Assembly (NCBI GenBank): GCA_963742345.1
Contig: CAVULO010000001.1
Location: forward strand, 62,001 to 126,000
Direction of reading: 5' to 3'
Source: Pseudolabrys sp963742345
GTDB lineage: Bacteria > Pseudomonadota > Alphaproteobacteria > Rhizobiales > Xanthobacteraceae
Length of the DNA: 64,000 nt
Shown: positions 37,001-45,672 of the stretch, piece by piece
Numbering within the stretch: the first letter of the stretch is position 1
Layout of the letters: every line of letters starts with the position of its first letter
Position numbers and translations under genes: made by a program
The notes under the pieces: generated by a model
What the model saw: the letters and a program-made list of their open reading frames with translations, nothing else
Told to the model about the DNA's origin: nothing
The model's database searches: none

Positions 37001-37957
37001 ATGCCTCTTATCGACGTCCACCAACACGTGATACCCGACATATACAAGAGCGAACTCGCGCGTGTGGGAATCCTCGGTAGTGGTGAGAACCCGTGGCCGA
37101 GCTGGAGTATAGCGCGACAACTCGAGCTGATGGATGAACTCGGAATTGACGCCGTGCTGATGTCGATCGCTTCACCGGGCGCCTATTTCGGCGATATCGA
37201 GTTTACCAGGCGTTTGGTGAAAAGCTGCAATGAGACCATGGCGCAGATGGTCAGCGACCATCCGGGAAAATTCGGCGCCATGGCTTTCGTGTCGCTGCCG
37301 GACGTAGCGACCGCCTGCCGTGACGTCGAGTACGCGCTCGACGTGCTCAAGATAGATGGCATCAATCTGCAGAGCCACACCGGAGAGCGCTATCTTGGTG
37401 ATCCGGAAGAAAACGAGCTCTATGCCGAACTCGATCGCCGCCGGGCTGTCGTCTTCGTGCACCCGCAACGGCCACATGTCAGCGGCATGCCGCGTTATGC
37501 GTTCCCGGCTGGCTACACCGAGCTTACCTTCGACACAACGCGTGCCATCACCAACATGCTCTACACCGGCATGCTGGCCAAGTTTCCCAACATTCGCTGG
37601 ATCATGCCGCACATGGGCGGCGTCGCGCCTTTCTTGCTCTTCCGGCTGAGCGGGCTGGAGGACGATCCGAAGGCACGCGACAAGGTTCCGGAAGGTGTTG
37701 CCACTTATCTCAACCGGCTCTGGTATGACGTAGCGCAGTCGCCGTCGCCGCTGGCGCTCAATGCGCTGCTCGAGATTGCCGACCCTTCGCGCATCCTGTT
37801 CGGTACCGACTATCCGTCGGCGCGCCCTGCCGAGAAGGTGATGCGCGACACTGTCGCTGCGGTGCGTACTTTTGACGGCTACGACGATGCGCTACGCCGC
37901 AAGGTCATGGCCAGTAATGCGCAAGCTTTGCTGCCGCGCTTCGCGAAATTGAATTGA
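37001..37957 (+). CDS. Amidohydrolase family 2 protein (ACMSD-like decarboxylase/hydrolase)
   Basis: A 318-residue TIM-barrel metal enzyme of the ACMSD group, which includes nonoxidative decarboxylases of aromatic or muconate acids (2-amino-3-carboxymuconate semialdehyde, 5-carboxyvanillate, gamma-resorcylate) and hydrolases. Metal ligands are visible: HQH in DVHQHVIPD, a histidine in VVFVHPQRPH, a histidine in WIMPHMGG, and the aspartate in LFGTDYPSA. It opens the catabolic island and is preceded by an AT-rich region (36831-36900) likely to hold its promoter, and by two GANTC sites just before the start. Confidence 0.9.
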   Translation: MPLIDVHQHVIPDIYKSELARVGILGSGENPWPSWSIARQLELMDELGIDAVLMSIASPGAYFGDIEFTRRLVKSCNETMAQMVSDHPGKFGAMAFVSLPDVATACRDVEYALDVLKIDGINLQSHTGERYLGDPEENELYAELDRRRAVVFVHPQRPHVSGMPRYAFPAGYTELTFDTTRAITNMLYTGMLAKFPNIRWIMPHMGGVAPFLLFRLSGLEDDPKARDKVPEGVATYLNRLWYDVAQSPSPLALNALLEIADPSRILFGTDYPSARPAEKVMRDTVAAVRTFDGYDDALRRKVMASNAQALLPRFAKLN

Positions 37958-37963
37958 TCGGGC

Positions 37964-39200
37964 CTAACCGGAATGGCCCGCCCGGTACTGCCGGAGCAAC
38001 TCTCGTCCGTAGTCGTTGCCATTGGGCGTGCGCACCAGCGCATGGGCGTGTCGGCGGTTATAGCCGGTGTCCGGCAAGGCGACGCCGGGCTGGTGATAGA
38101 ATTCGATGAAAATCACCGGGCTGTAGATGCGGTAATAGAACGGGCTCACTGGATCGAATTCGCCGATCCATGCGAAAACCGTTCGATCGAAGTGCTGCCT
38201 GACTTCGGCGAGCCGCAGCCTGGCGTGTTCGCCCGGCAGCCGGTCGGTATAGAGCGCTACCAGGTCGATCAGCTGATTGCGCTGCGCGGGGGTCATCGCG
38301 GCAACCGGCAGCCCGAGATAGGGGACGACGATATTGTCCTTGAAGCCCGAGGCGTAACCGTCAAACGGCAGGTCCATGCCGATCAGCGCCTTGGCGCGTT
38401 GCTTCGGCGTCAGGGCGTTCATGAAAGCCGAGCCTTGGGCTTCCTCCTCGCGCAGCACTGTGGTGCCCTTATAGATGCCGGATTCCGCCGTTACCGGCTC
38501 GGAGCCGAGCAGCATCGGCGAGAGCACCAACTGATCGCCGAGCACGAAGCAATTGATGTTGCAGTGGTGCCCATCGAACTGCCAGCCCCACGGTCGGTCC
38601 GCTGAGGGCTCGCCAAATATGCTGATCCAATAGAAGAGCTCGCCGAATTCCTCTGGCAGTTTGGTGAGCTCGGCGAGATGCTCGTTCAGCCGCATGGCGT
38701 TGCGCGCAGTTTCATAGGCGCGTGCGCCGACGCCCGGCACGCAATACGCCATACGCGAGCTCACGCTGCCGCTCGCTTAGATCCGCGAAGCAAAGTCCAT
38801 GACGCATCAGATTGCGATGGATATTGCTCCAGGTCCGCCACACCTCGCCATCGACATCGAAGCAGACCGCTGCGCGCTGCTCTGGATCAAGCGACGACAG
38901 GAACGCCTTGGTCGCATCGATTAAGGGCTGAACCGATGCGCCGGTGGTGCGTATCGGAAACAATCCGCGTTCGATTTCGTCAGTTGCGGCCAGGCCTTTG
39001 AAGGGTTCATTCAGCGACAGCCGCCATCCCGCGAACAAATCCTGCAACGCCTGCGAAACTTTCGTTTCGTCAATTCGCGGCGGTGCCCGGCGCGGGCGAA
39101 CATTGAATACGGTGCCGTCGGTCATTGCACAATCTGCGGTTATACGCTCAAGCATTGCCCGAACCCCAAGCCGACGCAATCGTCTTGCAAACCTGCCCAT
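37964..39200 (-). pseudogene. DUF3500 domain protein with one apparent frameshift
   Basis: With one base removed this is a 411-residue DUF3500 protein. The N-terminal half has PPRIDETKVSQALQDLFAGW and LSSLDPEQRAAVCFDVDG; the C-terminal half has YETARNAMRLNEHLAEL, PWGWQFDGHHCNINCFVLGDQ and SPVIFIEFYHQPGVAL. Several conserved histidines suggest a metal site, but the function is unknown. The frames switch at 38731-38737, where removing one base of a CCC run gives LRAGVGARAYE. Unlike the other frame breaks here, it is not in a GANTC site. ATGs at 39200, 39155 and 39125 are all possible starts. Confidence 0.8.
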
Positions 39201-39267
39201 CGCTGGCGCGGCTGGCTGGCTCCCCGGGGATGTGCTGTATTGCGAAAAAACTACGTGGGAGGAAATT

Positions 39268-40206
39268 GTGAAGCTCGTGCTATTCCAGACATCGTCCAAC
39301 GGCGAGATTCTGCCGGGGCTGCTGACCGATCGCGGTGTGATCGATATTTCCGCTGCGGTGCAGAAAGGCTATTCGCCACAACTCACCATGCAGGGGATCA
39401 TCGACGACTGCGATCAAGCGCGCCCTGCGCTTGAGAAGCTCGCCAAGGACGGAGCCGCTGTCCCGCTCGATAAAGTGCGCCTGCGGCCGCCGCTACCGCG
39501 CCCGGGCAAGATACTCGCTTGCATTGCCAATTATTGGGAGCATGCGCAGCGCGAAGCTCGCCCACTTAATATGTTCATGAAGAATCCCGATGCGGTGATC
39601 GGGCCAGGCGACACCATCATTCTGCCGGAATACACCGTGCCTTGGATGTTCATGCATGAGGCGGAGCTGGCATTGGTGATCAAGGGGCCGGCCAAGATGG
39701 TGAAGGCCAAGGATTGGAAGAACGCGGTATTCGGCTATACCGCGATGATCGACGTCTCAGCGCGCGAGCAAGGCCGCCGTACATGGCCGGCGACGCCGCA
39801 CACGAGTTGGCTCGGCAAGTCGTTCGACACTTTCGCGCCTATTGGTCCCTGCATCGTCACAGCCGACGAGGTGAAGGATCCCAACGACTTGATTGTGCGG
39901 TTGTGGAATAACGGCCAGCTCCGCCACAACTACAACACGGACGACATGGAACACCGGGTACCCGAGCTGGTAGAGTTCGCCACGACTGTCATGACCATGA
40001 ATTCGGGCGACCTCATCGCCTGCGGCACCAACCATGAGGGGCTGGGGGCACTTCAAGATGGAGAAACCGTTGAGATCGAGATTCAGAACATCGGCAAGAT
40101 GGCACTCAAGGTTTCCGACCCTCTGAAAAGAAAGTGGGAGCGCGGTATCTATATGGGTGTCGATTCGACCAATCCAGACGCGGTCAAGCGGCACCGCCCC
40201 CAGTAG
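39268..40206 (+). CDS. Fumarylacetoacetate hydrolase (FAH) family protein
   Basis: A 312-residue FAH-family enzyme. Members hydrolyse fumarylacetoacetate, fumarylpyruvate or acylpyruvates, or isomerise and hydrate ring-fission products. Metal-binding acidic residues appear in MHEAELALVIKG and in the MIDVSAREQG region, and GTNHEGLGALQDGETVEIEI is the family C-terminal signature. The start is GTG at 39268 with GGGAGGA at ideal spacing; a longer open frame upstream overlaps the divergent DUF3500 gene. It is probably the first gene of a plus-strand operon running to 45649. The substrate is likely a ring-cleavage product (inference). Confidence 0.9.
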   Translation: MKLVLFQTSSNGEILPGLLTDRGVIDISAAVQKGYSPQLTMQGIIDDCDQARPALEKLAKDGAAVPLDKVRLRPPLPRPGKILACIANYWEHAQREARPLNMFMKNPDAVIGPGDTIILPEYTVPWMFMHEAELALVIKGPAKMVKAKDWKNAVFGYTAMIDVSAREQGRRTWPATPHTSWLGKSFDTFAPIGPCIVTADEVKDPNDLIVRLWNNGQLRHNYNTDDMEHRVPELVEFATTVMTMNSGDLIACGTNHEGLGALQDGETVEIEIQNIGKMALKVSDPLKRKWERGIYMGVDSTNPDAVKRHRPQ

Positions 40207-40357
40207 TCTGACGCCTGCCCACCCTTACAACGCAGCGGTTGCAAGCGGTGCATTGCGCACCGCTCCGCACGGCGGCAATACGGCGCCCGCCGATGGACAA
40301 CAGGGTTCCCTGCGGACATAATTTGTTTAAGCAAAAAAGAAATCAGGGAGAGACGCC

Positions 40358-41134
40358 ATGCAGGCCTCCACGAGTGCCGCTAGCGCGCGCAAGTTGGCCA
40401 TGGATCCAGAGGAATGGAAGGCGCGCGTCGATCTCGCTGCCGCCTTCCGGCTCGCTGCGTTACAGGATTGGGATGAATTGCTGTTCGCCCACTTGTCCGC
40501 GCGTGTTCCAGGCCACCCGAACCACTTTCTGATGCACCCTGCCGCCATCTTGTTCGAGGAGGTGAGGGCGTCAAATCTGCACAAGCTTGACGAGCACTGC
40601 AATCACGTCGAGCCGAGTGACGAATTGCCGCACAAGTTCGCCTTCCCGTTCCACAAGGGTATCTACGACGCCTTTCCGCAAGCGCAATGCGTGATGCACT
40701 TGCACACCAAATACGCGACTGCGACGGCAATGCAGGAGCAAGGGCTCATAGCCGGAAATCAGTACGCCATGTGGTTGGGGCCCGTCGGATACCATGATTA
40801 CGAAGGGCTGCTGTCGACGGACGAGGAAGGTCAGCGCCTTGCGAAAAATTTCGGCAACAAGCAGATCGTGCTGCAACGCGGGCATGGTTTCGTATTGTGG
40901 GGGCACACCATCCACGAGGCGTATATGCTCGCCTTTCTGGTCATTCGGGCCTGTGAGACCCAAGTGCGATCAATGGCCGGCGGCGTAAAAGCCTACGTAC
41001 CGCCGCAGCAGGTGCTCGACGCGACCATCGGGCAGGCTCGCATCATCACCGACGGCAATGCGCCGTTCAATCAAATGACCTGGCGGGCGCTGCTGCGAAA
41101 GCTCGACCGCGACGCACCGGACTACAAGACCTGA
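40358..41134 (+). CDS. Class II aldolase/adducin family protein
   Basis: A 258-residue zinc enzyme of the class II aldolase/adducin fold. The family includes fuculose-1-phosphate aldolase and decarboxylases of aromatic or pyridine carboxylates such as the vitamin B6 catabolic enzyme. Zinc-ligand histidines are seen in CVMHLHTKYATAT (HLH) and a third histidine in LWGHTIHEAYML. RVPGHPNHFLMHPAAILFEEV near the N-terminus is typical of the adducin-like subgroup. In this neighbourhood a decarboxylase or retro-aldol role is plausible, but the substrate is not known. Confidence 0.88.
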   Translation: MQASTSAASARKLAMDPEEWKARVDLAAAFRLAALQDWDELLFAHLSARVPGHPNHFLMHPAAILFEEVRASNLHKLDEHCNHVEPSDELPHKFAFPFHKGIYDAFPQAQCVMHLHTKYATATAMQEQGLIAGNQYAMWLGPVGYHDYEGLLSTDEEGQRLAKNFGNKQIVLQRGHGFVLWGHTIHEAYMLAFLVIRACETQVRSMAGGVKAYVPPQQVLDATIGQARIITDGNAPFNQMTWRALLRKLDRDAPDYKT

Positions 41135-41209
41135 TCCTCTCGCCCGCGCAAGGCAAACGCCCGGCGTGCGCCGGCGCCGCAGTCGTGCGGAATTCTTACG
41201 GAGACTGAA

Positions 41210-42661
41210 ATGTCGGTTATCGAGCGTACGCTCACGGAGAGCTCGCTGCCGATCTATCACCGCTCGGTTGACTGGGACGCGCTCTACAAGCGTTATCCGG
41301 TACCGGACGTATTTGCCAACACTCGCTGGAAATGGTCGACCGATGAAATCCGCGCGTTCCAGAACGAGCAGTTCCTCGATCTGATGAAAACCGGCTGGCA
41401 GAACGGATTCTATAAACGGCGCTGGAAAGCCGAAGGACTTGAACCAGGCGACATCAAGAGCATCGATGACATCGTTAAACTACCGATGTTCGATTCTAGC
41501 GATATCAAAAAGGATCAGGAAGAGAACCCGCCCTTCGGCCTGATTAACGGCGACGTTACCAAGCGCATGCAGACGACGCCGATGAAGCTGCAAACGAGCG
41601 GCGGAACCACCGGCAAGCCGCGGCCGACGCTTTATGCCCCCCAGGAATGGGAACTCAACGGCCTCACCCACGCGCGCGTGCTCTACATTTGCGGTGTGCG
41701 TCCGGGCGACCGCGTACAAATTCCGCACACTTGCTCGCTCGGGAATGCCGGCTGGTGCTGCTACAAGGCTTGCCACGACTACCTCGGCGCGCTGCCGATC
41801 ACCACGGGCACCGGCGCGGTTACCTCGTCGCGGCGGCAAATCGAGATCGCACAGGAATGGGGCACCAATGTCTGGTACGTACGCCCGGAATACGCCACTC
41901 AGCTTGCGAAGGTCGCGCGCGATGAGCTGAATTTCGACGTACGCGATCTGAAGACCAAGTTTCTCGGTTGCGGGCTCGGGCCCGATACCGACAATGCTTT
42001 CCGCAATCAGCTTGAAAGCCTTTGGGGCTGTGACGTCTACGACATGTACGGCACGCATGAGATGGGGATGGGCGCCTTCGAGTGCCAGCACAAGTCCGGC
42101 ATGCATTTCCACGAGGACAGCACTTTCTTCGAAGTCGTCGGTGTGGAAGACGCCAAGCCGATTGCGAATGGCGAAATTGGCAACATGGTCTGCACAATCC
42201 TGCACCGTCGCCAGCAGCCGATGATTCGATTCAATCTGCGCGACCTTACGCGCATTGTCTCGACCGACCGCTGCGAATGCGGGAGCTGCTTCCGCCGTAT
42301 GCAGAAAATGCTCGGCCGCAGCGACACAATGGTGCGCATCCGTGGCGTTAGCATTTGGCCGCAAGCTTGCCTGCCGGCTATCAAGAGTGACAACCGTACC
42401 ACCGGCGAATGGCTGTGCATCGCCGAGCGCAACGTGAGCGACGGTGTCGTGCGCGACGAAATGACGGTAAAAGTCGAGGTGCGAGAGGACGCGCCGGGCT
42501 GGGAAGGTCTGAAGGAGCACATCGAGAAGCGGCTGCATTCCGATCTCGGGCTGAAGCTCAATGTTGAGCTGGTGTCGGAAGACGCGCTGATGGAATGGTC
42601 AAACCGCGGGCGTGAAGGCAAGCCAAAACGAATTCTCGACAAACGTTACGAGAAAAAATGA
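41210..42661 (+). CDS. PaaK-like phenylacetate-CoA ligase family AMP-forming enzyme
   Basis: A 483-residue adenylate-forming ligase of the PaaK group, which activates aryl acids to CoA thioesters. Motifs are the P-loop-like LQTSGGTTGKPRPTLY, the A5-like YDMYGTHEMGMGAFECQ, and the C-terminal RSDTMVRIRGVSIWP. CECGSCFRRMQKMLGR contains cysteines common to the group. It overlaps the next amidohydrolase gene by four bases. Together with the ACMSD-like enzyme and the FAH protein it suggests CoA-dependent breakdown of an aromatic or cyclic acid. Confidence 0.88.
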   Translation: MSVIERTLTESSLPIYHRSVDWDALYKRYPVPDVFANTRWKWSTDEIRAFQNEQFLDLMKTGWQNGFYKRRWKAEGLEPGDIKSIDDIVKLPMFDSSDIKKDQEENPPFGLINGDVTKRMQTTPMKLQTSGGTTGKPRPTLYAPQEWELNGLTHARVLYICGVRPGDRVQIPHTCSLGNAGWCCYKACHDYLGALPITTGTGAVTSSRRQIEIAQEWGTNVWYVRPEYATQLAKVARDELNFDVRDLKTKFLGCGLGPDTDNAFRNQLESLWGCDVYDMYGTHEMGMGAFECQHKSGMHFHEDSTFFEVVGVEDAKPIANGEIGNMVCTILHRRQQPMIRFNLRDLTRIVSTDRCECGSCFRRMQKMLGRSDTMVRIRGVSIWPQACLPAIKSDNRTTGEWLCIAERNVSDGVVRDEMTVKVEVREDAPGWEGLKEHIEKRLHSDLGLKLNVELVSEDALMEWSNRGREGKPKRILDKRYEKK

Positions 42662-43536
42662 CTGCATCCATGCGCTATTTCGATTGCCACTCGCATTTCT
42701 CGACGAAAGCAGGGCTCCACCACGCAACGCAGGAGGACTATGAGCAGGCGCAGCGCGTCTTTAAGCGCAAGCGAACGTTCGAGACCGAAGAGCAGATGGC
42801 GGACGGGTTCCGAAAGCGCAACGTTCGCACCATCCTCGACATTTACCGGACTTGGCGGATGACGGATGAGGATGACATCCGCGCCTCTAACGACTACGCG
42901 GCCGATTTCGCGCTCAAGAATCCCGACATCGTTTATGGCAATTGGCTCGCTGCCAATCCGGCCATGAAGAGCTTTTGGTTGAAGGAATATGAGCGGTTGG
43001 CAGCGAAAAACTGCGGTTTTCTCGGTTTTTGCCAAAGCCAGAACAGCCTCGGGTATCCCGCAAGCGATCCGATCTGGGATCCATTCTACAAACTGTCGAT
43101 CGACATTGGCGCGCCTGTGCTGCTGATGACCGGATTGACCGGCATCGGGCAGGGTATGCCTGGCGGCAAAGGCATCATCCTTGAGGATGGCCATCCGCGC
43201 CATGTCGACAGGGTTGCAGCGCGATTCCCCGAACTGAAGATTCTTGCCGGCCGGCCGGCTTGGCCATGGCAAGACGACATGATTGCCGTGCTGCTCCACA
43301 AGTCCAATGTGCATTACGAGGTGCACGGCTGGTCACCGAAATATTTCACGCCAGCCCTGAAGAAAGAGATCGGATGGCGCCTGCAGGATCGCGTCATGTT
43401 CGGTTGGGATTGGCCGACACTGACGCTGGAGCGGCTGGTCGACGACTGGCGCTCACTCGGCTATCCCGAAGAGGTCTACGAGAAGGTTTTCTATCGGAAC
43501 GCCGAGGCGTTCTTCCCCGGCACTGCGCCAAAGTGA
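42658..43536 (+). CDS. Amidohydrolase-related TIM-barrel protein with altered metal ligands
   Basis: A 292-residue protein of amidohydrolase family 2. The N-terminal metal pair is present (FDCHSHFST, HxH), and a C-terminal acidic residue survives in FGWDWPTLT. The two mid-barrel histidines normally present are replaced: strand 5 reads APVLLMTG and strand 6 reads ILAGRPAWPW. RPAWPWQDDMIAV with VHGWSPKY is a recurring variant in uncharacterised family members, so this is probably a subfamily trait and not damage. It may have reduced metal content or a different reaction. Translationally coupled to the CoA ligase (ATGA). Confidence 0.83.
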   Translation: MTASMRYFDCHSHFSTKAGLHHATQEDYEQAQRVFKRKRTFETEEQMADGFRKRNVRTILDIYRTWRMTDEDDIRASNDYAADFALKNPDIVYGNWLAANPAMKSFWLKEYERLAAKNCGFLGFCQSQNSLGYPASDPIWDPFYKLSIDIGAPVLLMTGLTGIGQGMPGGKGIILEDGHPRHVDRVAARFPELKILAGRPAWPWQDDMIAVLLHKSNVHYEVHGWSPKYFTPALKKEIGWRLQDRVMFGWDWPTLTLERLVDDWRSLGYPEEVYEKVFYRNAEAFFPGTAPK

Positions 43537-43544
43537 AGGCCGCC

Positions 43545-44639
43545 ATGACAGATGTTGCAACGCTAGCCGAAAACCTCCGCAAAATCGCGTCGAGCACGCA
43601 AGTGAAGCCTTCCGAGCTCTCAGCCCTGGTATGCGACGCGTTCGAATATTGCGGTGTTCCGCGCGCAGATGCAGAAACAGGCGCTGAGGTCGCGCTGTGG
43701 GCGCAACTGCATGGCTCGGATTCGCATGGCATTGTGCATCTGCCGCTCTACGTGCGCGGACTACTCGATCGCACCATCAAGGCGCAGCCTGCGTTCAAGA
43801 TCACGCAAGCTATGTCCTGCTGCGCCGTACTCGACGCCGATCACGGACTGGGGCTGGTGGCGAGCCGCCGTGCGACAGACATGGCGATCGGTATCGCCGA
43901 GCAATATGGGCTTGGTGCGGTTGCGGTGCGCAATAGCAGCCATTTCGGCGCTGCCGGATACTACGCCGACCGTGCAGCCGAGCACGGCCTGATCGGCCTT
44001 GCGTTCACGAATGCCATGCCGGCGATCGCGCCCACCGGGGGCACCGAGGGGTTGCTTGGCACTAACCCCATCGGTGCTGCCTTCCCGATACCCGATGCAG
44101 ATCCGATCATTGCCGATATGGCGACCGCAGTTGTAGCGCGTTCGCGCATACGTCACGCGCTGGCGGCTGGACAAAAGAACATTCCAGAAGGCTGGGCGCT
44201 CGATCCGACCGGCCGGCCTACGACCGATCCCGCTGTGGCCGTGAAAGGTTCGTTGCTGCCAATCGGCGGGCCGAAGGGCTACGCGCTGTCGCTGATGGTC
44301 GAGATCCTGTGCAGTGCGCTGTCGGACGGGGAGCCCGGCTTCCAGGTCACCTACGAAAATATGGTCAAGCGGCCGAGCAATATTTGCCAGTTCTTCCTGA
44401 TGCTCAATCCGGCCGGCTTCGTGGGTAGCGAGCGCTACGGTTCGCGCATGACGCATATTGCCGAGGTCATCGGGAAAGCAAAAGCTATGGAAGGCGAGGC
44501 GCCACCTCGTTTGCCGGGCGCGCGCGGTCATGCCGTCAAGCGAAAAGCCGCCGCCGAGGGCATCGCCATGTTCGGCAATCTGCGCAGCGCACTCAACAAT
44601 GTTGCGGGCATGCTCGAAAGCCACACGGAGACCGCATGA
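43545..44639 (+). CDS. Ldh-family (malate/L-lactate/ureidoglycolate-type) NAD(P)-dependent dehydrogenase
   Basis: A 364-residue member of the MDH2/Ldh family (not the Rossmann lactate dehydrogenases), which oxidises 2-hydroxy acids or reduces imino acids. Typical segments are HGSDSHGIVHLPLYVRGL, RNSSHFGAAGYYADRAAEHGLIG, TNAMPAIAPTGG, LLGTNPIGAAFP and IGGPKGYALSLMVEIL. The ATG at 43545 has GAAGG upstream; a GTG at 43533 overlapping the previous stop is an alternative. It overlaps the following oxidoreductase gene by four bases. It may oxidise a hydroxy-acid intermediate of the island's pathway. Confidence 0.9.
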   Translation: MTDVATLAENLRKIASSTQVKPSELSALVCDAFEYCGVPRADAETGAEVALWAQLHGSDSHGIVHLPLYVRGLLDRTIKAQPAFKITQAMSCCAVLDADHGLGLVASRRATDMAIGIAEQYGLGAVAVRNSSHFGAAGYYADRAAEHGLIGLAFTNAMPAIAPTGGTEGLLGTNPIGAAFPIPDADPIIADMATAVVARSRIRHALAAGQKNIPEGWALDPTGRPTTDPAVAVKGSLLPIGGPKGYALSLMVEILCSALSDGEPGFQVTYENMVKRPSNICQFFLMLNPAGFVGSERYGSRMTHIAEVIGKAKAMEGEAPPRLPGARGHAVKRKAAAEGIAMFGNLRSALNNVAGMLESHTETA

Positions 44640-45649
44640 AAGCCTACGAGGTGCGCGACACCAGCGGCCTCGACGGGCTGATACTTAACATCGCGCGTTC
44701 TGAACCGCAGCCGGCGCCCGGACAAATCCTTGTGCGCATGCGCGCCGCCGCGTTGAACTATCGCGATCAAGGCGTCATTAAAGGCGCCTATGGCTACACG
44801 AAATTTCCGTTGATTCCACTATCTGACGGCGCGGGCGAAGTCGTGGTGGTCGGCGCCGGCGTGACGCAATTCAAGGTCGGTGACCGCGTCACCAGTACTT
44901 TTTTCGTTAACTGGACCGGCGGGCGTATGCCGGCGGATGCCTCACGTAATTCGCTTGGCGGCATGGTCGATGGAGTGTTGTCGGAATACGCACTGCTCAA
45001 TGATACCGGCGCGATCAAAATCCCAGACCATCTAAGTTTCGAAGAAGCAGCAACCTTGCCTTGCGCGGCGCTGACTGCCTGGAACGCCGTGGTCGAGACC
45101 GGGCAAGTTAAGGCTGGCGAGACCGTCGCCATATTGGGGACAGGTGGCGTATCGTGCTTCGCGCTGGCCTTCGCCAAGATGCACGGCGCGTACACTTATC
45201 TGACCTCGAGCAGCGAGGAAAAGCTCGCGCGTGCCAGAACGCTTGGCGCCGATGCCCTCGTTAACTACGGCAACACGCCGGACTGGGAACAGGAAATCCT
45301 CAAGCGGACCGGCGGTACCGGCGTCGATCTGGTGATCGAGGTTGGAGGAGCCGGAACGCTCGAACGCTCGATGAGCGCCGTTCGCCCGGGCGGCACCATA
45401 TGCATTATCGGCGCTCTCGCCGGCCCTGGCACAATCAATCCGCGGATGATTAACCGAAAGGCTATTCGTCTACAGGGTATTCATGTCGGCTCTCGCGACA
45501 TGTTTGCTGCGATGAATAAAGCGGTGACGTTGCATAGGCTCAAGCCACCGATCGACAAGGTTTTTAGTTTTGCTGATGCCAAGGCCGCCTACCTCTATCA
45601 GCAGGGCGGCAAGCATTTCGGAAAGATTGTGATTTCGCTCGGCTCCTGA
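44636..45649 (+). CDS. MDR-superfamily NAD(P)H oxidoreductase, zinc-free (quinone-reductase-like)
   Basis: A 337-residue medium-chain dehydrogenase/reductase with the substrate domain RMRAAALNYRDQGVIKGAYG and DGAGEVVVVGAGVTQFKVGDRV. The nucleotide-binding loop is AILGTGGVSCFALAFAKMHGA. Catalytic and structural zinc cysteines are absent, placing it with quinone oxidoreductase or enoyl-reductase-like proteins. It ends the plus-strand operon that begins with the FAH gene and converges on the TRAP transporter genes. Possible role: reduction of an enone or enoyl intermediate. Confidence 0.88.
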   Translation: MKAYEVRDTSGLDGLILNIARSEPQPAPGQILVRMRAAALNYRDQGVIKGAYGYTKFPLIPLSDGAGEVVVVGAGVTQFKVGDRVTSTFFVNWTGGRMPADASRNSLGGMVDGVLSEYALLNDTGAIKIPDHLSFEEAATLPCAALTAWNAVVETGQVKAGETVAILGTGGVSCFALAFAKMHGAYTYLTSSSEEKLARARTLGADALVNYGNTPDWEQEILKRTGGTGVDLVIEVGGAGTLERSMSAVRPGGTICIIGALAGPGTINPRMINRKAIRLQGIHVGSRDMFAAMNKAVTLHRLKPPIDKVFSFADAKAAYLYQQGGKHFGKIVISLGS

Positions 45650-45672
45650 CGCGTACCGGTCTCCGGGCGCGA

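Noticed and set aside
41480..42538. 352-residue minus-strand frame
   Set aside because: It lies wholly antisense to the PaaK-like ligase, whose motifs are all intact. The minus-strand translation is Arg/Ala/His-rich shadow sequence.
43761..44624. 287-residue minus-strand frame
   Set aside because: Antisense to the Ldh-family dehydrogenase, which is fully conserved in the other strand.
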